A stretch of 7,971 nt of DNA from an uncultured Clostridia bacterium (GTDB lineage: Bacteria; Bacillota; Clostridia; Lachnospirales; Anaerotignaceae), in contig CAMQRG010000089.1 in NCBI GenBank assembly GCA_947036475.1, positions 1-7,971 of the forward strand, in the 5' to 3' direction. Positions 1 to 5,359 of this stretch are shown piece after piece. The notes below the pieces were generated by a model that was given only the letters and a program-made list of their open reading frames with translations, did no database searches and had not been told where the DNA came from. The position numbers and the translations under genes were made by a program. How positions within the stretch are numbered: position 1 is the stretch's first letter; every line of letters starts with the position of its first letter.

Positions 1-86
1 TACACGCGCACCCGACTGTTACGGAGGCACTCAGGGAAGCGGCTCTGGCTGCGGAGAAACGTGCGATTCATGTTCCGAATAAATAA
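1..86 (+). CDS. lpdA: Dihydrolipoyl dehydrogenase, C-terminal end (partial)
   Basis: The frame beginning at base 3 is open from the window edge and ends at TAA 84-86. The 27 visible residues start HAHPTVTEALREAAL, which matches the C-terminal dimer-interface end of dihydrolipoamide dehydrogenases. In that family the His of the HPT motif and the Glu five residues later form the catalytic dyad that acts on the partner subunit's disulfide, and both residues are present. The enzyme is the FAD-dependent E3 subunit that reoxidises lipoyl groups in 2-oxoacid dehydrogenase or glycine cleavage complexes. Which complex it serves cannot be told from this fragment. It ends 15 nt before the next gene, so the two are almost certainly cotranscribed. 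Other members of the pyridine nucleotide disulfide reductase family share the HP..E dyad, but the HAHPT..EA..EA spelling favours E3. Confidence 0.85.
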   Translation, partial: HAHPTVTEALREAALAAEKRAIHVPNK

Positions 87-101
87 CCGGAGGAGAAAAA
101 G

Positions 102-980
102 ATGAAAAAAATCGGATTTATTGGAATGGGTATTATGGGTTTGCCCATGGCGACAAATCTGCTGAAAAAAAGCGGCTGTGATATAACCGGCTTTGATGTC
201 TTTGAAGCCGCAAGGGAACGCTTTGCACAGGCAGGCGGAAAAATTGCCGCAGATGCAGATGAAATTTACCGCAGCAGCGATGTAATTTTTCTCTGCCTGC
301 CCAAAAATGAACTGGTTGAAAGCACAGTGCTGGAGATTATACAAAAGGCAAAGCCTGAAACGGTGATTGTGGATTTCAGTTCGACTGCGCCGGGTATTAT
401 ACGCGGGCTTTTTCCGAAGGTACAGAAGGCTGGAATGCAGCTGCTGGATTCCCCGGTCAGCGGCGGAGAAACAGGCGCGATAGCAGGGACACTGGTAATT
501 ATGTGCGGAGGTGAAAAAGAAGTTTTTGACAGTATAACGGATTTGTTGTATTGTGTTGGCTCAACTGTGACTTATATGGGTTCCACAGGCTGCGGCTCTG
601 TAGCGAAATTAGCAAATAACATGATTGTAGGCTGTAATCTGGTCGCGGTTGGCGAGGCATATGCGTACGCGGTAAAGGCAGGGCTGAATCCTGCAAGGTT
701 GTATGAAGCCATCAAAGATGGTGCGGCACAAAATGCCGTTATGGATATTAAAGTACCAAAGATTTTGGCAAGAGATTTCAGCGCCAGTGCACGTATTGCA
801 GTACATTATAAAGATATGAAAAACGCTGTGAATCTGGCAGATGAAATGGGCGTGGAAATTCCGATGTCTGCGGTTGTTTTGAACTGCATGAGGCAGATGG
901 AGGAAGACGGGCTGATTGATGAGGATCAGTGCGCTCTGGTGAAAGTATTTGAGAAGGATATGGGCGTTACAGTAAAATAA
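102..980 (+). CDS. NAD(P)-dependent β-hydroxyacid dehydrogenase (3-hydroxyisobutyrate dehydrogenase / tartronate-semialdehyde reductase family)
   Basis: This 292-residue cytosolic oxidoreductase has the usual family length and every family landmark. The N-terminal Rossmann fold has GFIGMGIMG (glycines 8, 10 and 13). The substrate-binding signature DSPVSGG lies at 116-122, followed by GA.AGTL. The catalytic lysine is K169 in KLANNM, with N173 beside it, and a second conserved lysine stretch is HYKDMKNA (235-242). The family interconverts β-hydroxyacids and semialdehydes such as 3-hydroxyisobutyrate, tartronate semialdehyde/glycerate or 2-(hydroxymethyl)glutarate. The exact substrate cannot be assigned from sequence alone. 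D31 at the end of the second β-strand (TGFD) suggests a preference for NAD over NADP, which is inference. GGAGGAG at 89-95 supports the ATG at 102. The upstream E3 subunit and downstream PPC-domain protein suggest a role in 2-oxoacid or branched-chain/dicarboxylate catabolism. Confidence 0.9.
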   Translation: MKKIGFIGMGIMGLPMATNLLKKSGCDITGFDVFEAARERFAQAGGKIAADADEIYRSSDVIFLCLPKNELVESTVLEIIQKAKPETVIVDFSSTAPGIIRGLFPKVQKAGMQLLDSPVSGGETGAIAGTLVIMCGGEKEVFDSITDLLYCVGSTVTYMGSTGCGSVAKLANNMIVGCNLVAVGEAYAYAVKAGLNPARLYEAIKDGAAQNAVMDIKVPKILARDFSASARIAVHYKDMKNAVNLADEMGVEIPMSAVVLNCMRQMEEDGLIDEDQCALVKVFEKDMGVTVK

Positions 981-1005
981 ATTCCCAATATCTATTTTTG
1001 AGAAA

Positions 1006-1063
1006 GGCAGCGGCATTTGCGGATTTGCCGCTGCCCCTCCTCCCAAACATGCGCGGAAGCGCA
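1006..1063 (+). other. Two strong hairpins in the dehydrogenase-PPC gap
   Basis: Bases 1006-1015 (GGCAGCGGCA) pair perfectly with 1026-1035 around a 10-nt loop. A second hairpin follows: TGCGC (1050-1054) and GCGCA (1059-1063) close a GGAA tetraloop of the GNRA class. The sequence after the first stem is C-rich (CCTCCTCCC) with no U tract, so neither hairpin is a standard intrinsic terminator. I see no convincing σA promoter between here and the next gene, so the PPC gene is probably read through from upstream. Possible roles are partial termination, an mRNA processing or stability element, or a protein-binding site. The pairing is visible directly and the role is unknown. Confidence 0.6.
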
Positions 1064-1109
1064 GGATACTTGTGATGAAATAAGTTTTTGAAGGAAGGGA
1101 GTGTATAAC

Positions 1110-1571
1110 ATGATTCAGATGGCGCAAGGCGGCATTAAAAAAGTGATAGCGGCACGTATCAGCCCTGGCGAGAACGTCATGGAAGGATTAAAGCAGATTT
1201 GCGAAAAATACAATATCAATAATGGTGTTATACTTTCCGGCATCGGCAGCTTAGATGGCCTGGAATATCTGGTTCCGGTATCTCTGCCTGATAAAAAGGC
1301 AGGGTATGGATATGGCGCCCCGCTGCGCGTTTCAGACCCTGTTTCCGTAACGAATATTTCAGGCATGATTTGCCATGATGACGCAGGGGAAACACTGCTG
1401 CATGTTCATATCAGCGGGGCGGACAACAGTGGAACGCTTCGAGGCGGACACTTGACAGACAATAATAAGGTACTTCTGACGCTTGACGTTTTGATTGCAG
1501 AATTAGACGGCATAGAAATGGGAAGGGCTTATGATGACGATTTAGAAGTCATGATTTTTTCTCCGAGATAA
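1110..1571 (+). CDS. PPC-domain (DUF296) protein
   Basis: This 153-residue protein consists of one PPC/DUF296 domain, the fold found in plant AT-hook proteins and as single-domain proteins in bacteria. The pattern is KVIAARISPGE (11-21), then ILSGIGSL (41-48), the HVH pair (H98, H100), GGHL (112-115, H114) and a final strand LEVMIF. The three histidines match the conserved putative metal-binding cluster of prokaryotic PPC proteins, which generally form trimers. The biochemical role of the prokaryotic members is not established. The frame extends upstream to a GTG at 1101, but that GTG lies at the end of the purine-rich GGAAGGGAG Shine-Dalgarno run (1093-1101). The ATG at 1110 sits 8 nt after it and is preferred. 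The gene lies 129 nt after the dehydrogenase and is closed by the terminator at 1625, which makes it the last gene of that operon. Confidence 0.85.
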   Translation: MIQMAQGGIKKVIAARISPGENVMEGLKQICEKYNINNGVILSGIGSLDGLEYLVPVSLPDKKAGYGYGAPLRVSDPVSVTNISGMICHDDAGETLLHVHISGADNSGTLRGGHLTDNNKVLLTLDVLIAELDGIEMGRAYDDDLEVMIFSPR

Positions 1572-1624
1572 AAAGGCGGCAAAAGATTGTTTTTGAAAGT
1601 TCAAAAGGAAACAGCTGAAATAAA

Positions 1625-1664
1625 GTTCCTGACAGCGGAGAATACTGTCAGGAGCTTTTCTTTT
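1625..1664 (+). terminator. Intrinsic terminator after the PPC gene
   Basis: An 11-bp stem (1625-1635 with 1645-1655, one G·U pair) with a 9-nt loop is followed at once by TTTTCTTTT (1656-1664). It lies 53 nt after the PPC stop codon and ends the catabolic operon. Confidence 0.92.
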
Positions 1665-1677
1665 GTGACAGAAAAAT

Positions 1678-1706
1678 TTGTTTTTGATAATTTTACAGCT
1701 TATTAT
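1678..1706 (+). promoter_or_regulatory. Candidate upstream promoter for the ABC-F gene
   Basis: TTGTTT (1678-1683), a 17-nt spacer and TATTAT (1701-1706) form a plausible but weak σA promoter. It lies just after the preceding terminator and upstream of the better promoter near 1761, so the ABC-F gene may have tandem starts. Confidence 0.4.
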
Positions 1707-1737
1707 ACATCTGAAAATACCTTTGGGAAATTCCCTC

Positions 1738-1766
1738 TTTTTCTTTTGGGAAAATGATGGTATAAT
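1738..1766 (+). promoter_or_regulatory. Main σA-type promoter of the ABC-F gene (extended -10)
   Basis: A consensus TATAAT at 1761-1766 is preceded by TGG, giving the extended -10 form TGNTATAAT. The -35 position (1738-1743) is only T-rich, which extended -10 promoters tolerate. Transcription would begin near 1773 and leave a leader of about 190 nt. Just upstream, GGGAAATTCCC (1725-1735) is an 11-nt palindrome that could be an operator. A similar half-site, TTTTGGGAAAA, recurs inside the spacer. Confidence 0.75.
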
Positions 1767-1772
1767 GTCCGC

Positions 1773-1962
1773 GGAGAAGCGGAGAAAGGCGGAGGGGGAA
1801 AGGTATTTTACCGCTTGCGGTAAAAATGCCTTTTACACTCCGCTTTGCGGAGCAACGCGACCGCAGAAAAACAAAGTTTTTCTGGGGCTCCGCTTCGGAA
1901 AGGTATCATACTTCATCTGGCGAAGGACACCGAAATCATAACAGATAAAAGGAGAGAAGAAA
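1773..1962 (+). promoter_or_regulatory. Structured leader upstream of the ABC-F gene (possible attenuator or hairpin repeat)
   Basis: The leader holds four hairpins. They are 1801-1813 with 1818-1831 (13 pairs, one bulged A), CTCCGC 1838-1843 with GCGGAG 1847-1852, CAGAAAAAC 1864-1872 with GTTTTTCTG 1876-1884, and TCCG 1889-1892 with CGGA 1896-1899. AAGCGGAG (1777-1784) can instead pair with either copy of CTCCGCTT (1838-1845 or 1888-1895), so alternative folds exist. A 40-codon frame runs from ATG 1826 to TAA 1946-1948 and stops just before the gene's Shine-Dalgarno sequence. Its own Shine-Dalgarno is poor, so I do not call it a gene. The 10-mer GGAAAGGTAT occurs at 1797-1806 and 1897-1906, bracketing the hairpins. 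The layout fits either attenuation control or a dispersed palindromic repeat. Confidence 0.5.
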
Positions 1963-3588
1963 ATGATAGCAGCACAGGGAGTCAGCCTGCAATACGGGGG
2001 CAGAGTGCTTTTTAATGATGTAAACATCAATTTTACGAAGGGGAACTGTTACGGCCTGATTGGCGCAAACGGCGCGGGAAAATCGACGTTTCTGCGGATA
2101 CTGGCGGGTGAGATGGAGCCAAACAAAGGCTCGGTATTTATTACGCCGGGGGAACGCATGGCAGTGCTGAAACAGGACCATTTCCTGTTTGACGAATTTG
2201 GCGTAGTGGAAACGGTGTTGTATGGTCACAAGAGACTGTTCGATATTATGAAGGAAAAGGACGCGCTTTACAGCAAAGAGGATTTTTCTGATGAGGACGG
2301 AATAAAGGTTTCTGAACTGGAAGGGGAATTTGCGGAGCTGGACGGCTGGTCTGCGGAATCCAATGCGGAAATACTGATGAATGGTCTGGGCGTGACAAAT
2401 GAATTCCACTATCTGAAAATGAAGGAACTGACTGGCACGCAGAAGGTAAAAGTCCTGCTGGCACAGGCGTTATTCGGAAATCCGGATTTGTTGCTGCTGG
2501 ACGAGCCTACCAACCATCTGGATATTCATGCCATCAAATGGCTGGAGGATTTCCTGATGGATTTTGAAAATACGGTCATTGTTGTTTCGCATGACAGGCA
2601 TTTTCTGAATAAAGTCTGCACGAATATTGCGGATATTGACTATGGCAAAATTACAATGTTTGTCGGCAACTACGATTTCTGGTACAGCTATACGCAGATG
2701 ACGCAGAGGCAGCTGAAAGACCAGAACAAGCGTGTAGAGCAGAAAATAAAGGAATTGCAGGACTTTATCGCACGTTTCAGCGCGAACGCTTCTAAGGCGA
2801 AGCAGGCAACCAGCCGTAAAAAACTGCTGGATAACCTGCAAATGGATACCATTAAGCCTTCCAGCCGCCGCTATCCGTTTTGCAGCTTTAAGCAGGACAG
2901 GGAGGTCGGCAACGATGTGCTGCTGGTGGAAGGAATTTCCAAGACCATTGACGGCAAGAAGGTGCTGAACAACGTCAGCTTTATGATTCGCCCGCATGAA
3001 AAAGTTGCATTTGTGGGCAGGGACGAAATTGCGCGGACGACGCTGTTCCAGATTTTAACAGGCGAAATGGAGCCGGACGAAGGCAGCTTCAAATGGGGTG
3101 TTACGACGAAAACGGCGTATTTCCCCAAGGACAATTCGGAGTTTTTTGACGGCTGCAAGGATTCGCTGATTGAATGGCTGCGTCCCTTCGCAAAGGAAGG
3201 CGAGCAGTATGACGCGGATATCCGCGGCTGGCTGGGGCGTATGCTGTTCAGCGGGGAAGAAGCCCTGAAGGAAGCGCAGGTGCTTTCCGGCGGGGAGCGC
3301 GTCCGCTGTATGCTCTGCAAAATGATGATAAGCGGCGCGAATGTGATGATACTGGACGAGCCGACGAACCACCTTGATTTGGAATCCATCACAGCACTGA
3401 ATGAAGGGTTGACGGAATACAAAGGCACGCTGCTGTTTGATTCGCATGACCATCAGTTTGTACAGACCATTGCGGACAGAATGATTGAAATACTGCCCGG
3501 CGGCGTTATCGACAGACAGATGACATATGACGAATATATCGAGGACGAGGAAATCGACAAGCTGCGGGAAAAATGGTCGGAGGCATAA
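1963..3588 (+). CDS. ABC-F family ATPase, YbiT/YkpA-like, with a non-canonical second Walker A
   Basis: This 541-residue protein has two ABC ATPase domains and no membrane segment, so it belongs to the ABC-F group, which acts on ribosomes rather than in transport. NBD1 has Walker A GANGAGKST (34-42), Walker B LLLLDEPTNHLD (176-187) and switch SHDRHF (209-214). Its signature reads LTGTQ (156-160) instead of LSGGQ. The linker at about 240-310 is charged and probably helical, and it contains RFSANASKAKQATSR (271-285), which closely matches E. coli YbiT as I remember it. NBD2 has signature LSGGE (441-445) and Walker B ILDEPTNHLD, but its P-loop reads GRDEIARTT (352-360), with Arg where the Walker lysine is expected. 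The switch reads FDSHDHQF (492-499) instead of VSHDREF. Length and layout fit YbiT/YkpA better than antibiotic-resistance ABC-F proteins. GGAG at 1951-1954 supports the ATG. The gene is monocistronic. Confidence 0.9.
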   Translation: MIAAQGVSLQYGGRVLFNDVNINFTKGNCYGLIGANGAGKSTFLRILAGEMEPNKGSVFITPGERMAVLKQDHFLFDEFGVVETVLYGHKRLFDIMKEKDALYSKEDFSDEDGIKVSELEGEFAELDGWSAESNAEILMNGLGVTNEFHYLKMKELTGTQKVKVLLAQALFGNPDLLLLDEPTNHLDIHAIKWLEDFLMDFENTVIVVSHDRHFLNKVCTNIADIDYGKITMFVGNYDFWYSYTQMTQRQLKDQNKRVEQKIKELQDFIARFSANASKAKQATSRKKLLDNLQMDTIKPSSRRYPFCSFKQDREVGNDVLLVEGISKTIDGKKVLNNVSFMIRPHEKVAFVGRDEIARTTLFQILTGEMEPDEGSFKWGVTTKTAYFPKDNSEFFDGCKDSLIEWLRPFAKEGEQYDADIRGWLGRMLFSGEEALKEAQVLSGGERVRCMLCKMMISGANVMILDEPTNHLDLESITALNEGLTEYKGTLLFDSHDHQFVQTIADRMIEILPGGVIDRQMTYDEYIEDEEIDKLREKWSEA

Positions 3589-3675
3589 GCCGGACGTCTG
3601 TTTCAGCTGGATTTCTGAACAAGATACAACAGGAACAAGTCAAATAAATGGGGACTTTTGCGGGACGATTGTCTT

Positions 3676-3694
3676 GCAGAAGCCCTGCTTTTTT
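3676..3694 (+). terminator. Possible weak terminator after the ABC-F gene
   Basis: GCAG (3676-3679) pairs with CTGC (3685-3688) over a 5-nt loop, and six T residues follow (3689-3694). The 4-bp stem is short for an efficient terminator, but no better candidate lies between the ABC-F stop codon and the next unit. Confidence 0.35.
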
Positions 3695-3736
3695 CTTTTC
3701 GGCAAAAAAAATTTTCACTTTTTTTTCAGAATGATA

Positions 3737-3766
3737 AAACCTTTTTGACCTTTTTTGACTCTTATA
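3737..3766 (+). promoter_or_regulatory. Candidate ECF-type promoter of the sigma/anti-sigma unit
   Basis: AAACC (3737-3741), 17 nt, then CTCTTATA (3759-3766) resembles the AAC(C) -35 and CGTC-like -10 of ECF sigma promoters, which often drive their own sigma gene. The match at -10 is imperfect. The overlapping tandem TTTTTGAC at 3742-3749 and 3752-3759 has a period of exactly 10 bp and also offers TTGAC-type -35 hexamers. I found no good σA -10 at 16-18 bp from them. Autoregulation is inference. Confidence 0.4.
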
Positions 3767-3773
3767 TGCAGAC

Positions 3774-3880
3774 GCGTCAATAAAGGGCGGCGAGTGAAAC
3801 CAGAGGCAGAGGCAAGGGGAAACCCAATGCCGAATGCTCATGGAAGAAACGACGTTCCAAGGAGAAAAGGAGGCCTTATT
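3774..3880 (+). other. 5' leader of the ECF sigma gene
   Basis: About 107 nt separate the candidate promoter from the preferred TTG start. GGCA (3811-3814) can pair with TGCC (3828-3831) around an inner GGG/CCC stem capped by AAA. AAGGGG (3814-3819) followed by ATG 3827 offers an alternative in-frame start for the sigma factor. A separate 14-codon frame runs from ATG 3840 to TGA 3882-3884, and that TGA overlaps the TTG start. I recognise no known riboswitch family here. Confidence 0.35.
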
Positions 3881-4453
3881 TTGAGGATAGAAGAAACTGC
3901 GGTATTGGTACGGCAGATGCAGCTGGGCGATGAAACTGCATTCGACGAATTATTTGCCGCATATCAGCAGGAAGCGGTGCGCACCGCGGCTCTCATTACA
4001 GGCGATTCTTCCCTTGCGGAGGATATTGCACAGGAAACATTTGTACAGTGTCTTCTGCACATTCGGGACCTGCAGGAAGCAGAGCGGTTCCGCGCATGGT
4101 TTTTCAAAACGCTGACAAGATGCGCATGGAAAACGATGGACAAAAAACGGCGTCTGCTGCCGATGGAATGGTGTGAGGCTGTGGAACGGACAATACCGCC
4201 GGTATTTGACTGCTATCCCAGCGAGGAACATTCAGAGTATGAAGCGTTATACCGCGCCATTGACGGGCTGGGCAGAAAGCAGAGGGCGACAGTTGTGTTC
4301 TATTATTTCAACGGGTTTTCCATACGGGAAATCGCACAGGCTACGTCTTCGCTGGAGGCAACGGTGAAATCCCGCCTGTTTGCGGCGAAACGCCAGCTGA
4401 AAAAAGCATTGGAAGGACAATACAAAGAAGGGGGCTTAGTTTATGGAAAATGA
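3881..4453 (+). CDS. ECF-type RNA polymerase sigma factor
   Basis: From TTG 3881 the product is 190 residues, the usual ECF size, with region 2 and region 4 only. Region 2 (about 19-85) contains AFDELF, the helix EDIAQETFVQ (47-56) and FRAWFFKTLTR (70-80). Region 4 (about 121-176) carries the helix-turn-helix GFSIREIAQATSSLEATVKSR (145-165). It directs core polymerase to a small stress or envelope regulon. AAAAGGAGG (3865-3873) lies 7 nt before the TTG, and MRIEETAVLVRQMQLGDETAF is a normal ECF N-terminus, so TTG is preferred. The frame stays open to 3755, and ATG 3827 (208 residues, with AAGGGG) is the alternative. The stop overlaps the next start by 11 nt, typical of translationally coupled sigma/anti-sigma pairs. 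The target promoters and ECF subgroup cannot be named from here. Confidence 0.9.
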   Translation: MRIEETAVLVRQMQLGDETAFDELFAAYQQEAVRTAALITGDSSLAEDIAQETFVQCLLHIRDLQEAERFRAWFFKTLTRCAWKTMDKKRRLLPMEWCEAVERTIPPVFDCYPSEEHSEYEALYRAIDGLGRKQRATVVFYYFNGFSIREIAQATSSLEATVKSRLFAAKRQLKKALEGQYKEGGLVYGK

Positions 4454-5183
4454 AAAGTTTGACCAGATTCTGAAGCATGCGCTGGAGAATAAGGTGAGAG
4501 ATGTGGCAGCCTCCCCATATCTGCTGGAGAATGTGAAAATTGAGGCGGAGGCCAGAAGTCGAAAGGAGAGAAAATTTATGGGTATTTCTAAGAAGATTGC
4601 AGTAGCGGCAGCGGTATGCGTGATGTCTGTAACGGCTTATGCGGCGGTGAGCAACCTGGCAGGAACTACGGGCGGCACTACGAAAGATATCAAGACTTTT
4701 GCACAGCTGGAAAAGGCAGATGACAAGCTGGGGCTGGACGCGAACCTTGTGGAGAGCTTCTCTAACGGCATGACGTTTAAGGACGGCGGCACAGGAGAGA
4801 ATTTCGGCGTGGATGCAAACGGAAACGAGATGGGGAAAGCCTATAAGAGGCTGTCAGCATCTTATGAGGATAAGGACGGCAACAGAGTTACTTTGATTAT
4901 TGATGAGGGCAACCATTATGTGGACGCGGGCCAGGAAGCTCAAAAGGGATACAGCGCGCATGAGAATCTGTTTGTACCGCCTGACTATGAACCCACAGAG
5001 GAGGAGCTCGCGCTCCAGGAGGCTGGCAAGCTGAACATCGGCTATGGCGCTGACAAAGTGGAAAGAAAAGTATCCGAATCCTACTACTGGCAGGAGGACG
5101 GCTTGTACTACGGCCTGATTGGCTTTGACCTGAACCTTGGTGAAGAAGGCTTTGCGCAGATGGCGGCAGAAATCATGGAATAA
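4443..5183 (+). CDS. Probable anti-sigma factor, single-pass membrane protein
   Basis: This 246-residue protein has a charged N-terminal part (1-47), one hydrophobic segment (about 50-70, KKIAVAAAVCVMSVTAYAAV) and a long acidic C-terminal part that should lie outside the membrane. Position and the 11-nt overlap with the ECF gene make it the likely anti-sigma factor, with residues 1-47 contacting the sigma factor. No HxxxCxxC motif is present, so it is not a zinc-type (ZAS) anti-sigma factor. The C-terminus (SYYWQEDGLYYGLIGFDLNL, 213-232) resembles the end of DUF4367-like sensor domains of clostridial anti-sigma proteins, though only loosely. AAGGGGG at 4428-4434 supports ATG 4443. A second Shine-Dalgarno (AAAGGAGAG, 4562-4570) precedes the in-frame ATG 4578 (Met46), from which the protein would start like a Sec signal peptide ending in AYA. 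Confidence 0.75.
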   Translation: MENEKFDQILKHALENKVRDVAASPYLLENVKIEAEARSRKERKFMGISKKIAVAAAVCVMSVTAYAAVSNLAGTTGGTTKDIKTFAQLEKADDKLGLDANLVESFSNGMTFKDGGTGENFGVDANGNEMGKAYKRLSASYEDKDGNRVTLIIDEGNHYVDAGQEAQKGYSAHENLFVPPDYEPTEEELALQEAGKLNIGYGADKVERKVSESYYWQEDGLYYGLIGFDLNLGEEGFAQMAAEIME

Positions 5184-5200
5184 ACGGGAAACCGGAAGAT

Positions 5201-5227
5201 GGCGGAGGGGACTCCGCCTTTCTTTTT
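5201..5227 (+). terminator. Intrinsic terminator after the sigma/anti-sigma unit
   Basis: GGCGGAG (5201-5207) and CTCCGCC (5212-5218) form a perfect 7-bp GC-rich stem with a GGGA loop, followed by TTTCTTTTT (5219-5227). It lies 17 nt after the anti-sigma stop codon and separates this unit from the peptidase gene. Confidence 0.93.
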
Positions 5228-5264
5228 GCCCAAAATGGGAACATGGTTTGAAATTTGAAAGAAA

Positions 5265-5329
5265 CCCTTAAGGGAATCGAAAGATTATAGAAAGAGTTTT
5301 TTCAGAAAGATTTGTTAAACTATAACAAA
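5265..5329 (+). promoter_or_regulatory. Promoter/operator region of the C39-like peptidase gene
   Basis: TTTGTTA (5311-5317) and TAACAAA (5323-5329) form a perfect inverted repeat with a 5-nt centre. It overlaps TATAAC (5321-5326), a possible -10 hexamer, but the matching -35 (T-rich, near 5297-5303) is weak. Overlap of the repeat with the -10 suggests a repressor or activator site. Upstream, CCCTTAAGGG (5265-5274) is a perfect 10-bp palindrome preceded by GAAA, giving GAAACCC, which also looks like an ECF -35 element without a clear -10. Regulation by the neighbouring ECF factor is possible but not shown. Confidence 0.4.
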
Positions 5330-5359
5330 TGAAAGCGCAGGAAAAAGGGAGTGGAACGA

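Noticed and set aside
1101..1109. GTG start for the PPC protein
   Set aside because: The GTG overlaps the Shine-Dalgarno run, and the ATG at 1110 has proper spacing.
609..1127. 172-codon minus-strand frame opposite the dehydrogenase
   Set aside because: It is antisense to a well-supported gene and has no Shine-Dalgarno or recognisable domain.
1678..1941. 87-codon + strand frame in the gap before the ABC-F gene
   Set aside because: It spans both candidate promoters and the hairpin block, lacks a Shine-Dalgarno, and its composition reflects the palindromic repeat rather than a protein family.
1826..1948. 40-codon frame in the ABC-F leader as a protein gene
   Set aside because: It has a poor ribosome binding site and its ATG is buried in a hairpin. 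It is kept only as a possible leader peptide in the findings.
2871..3453. Long minus-strand frames opposite the ABC-F gene
   Set aside because: They are antisense by-products of codon bias in the ABC-F gene. Their residues mirror its conserved motifs and show no domain of their own.
3774..3880. Possible riboswitch in the ECF leader
   Set aside because: The GGCA/TGCC helix and GGG-AAA-CCC hairpin are too small, and I could not match the conserved core of any riboswitch class I know.
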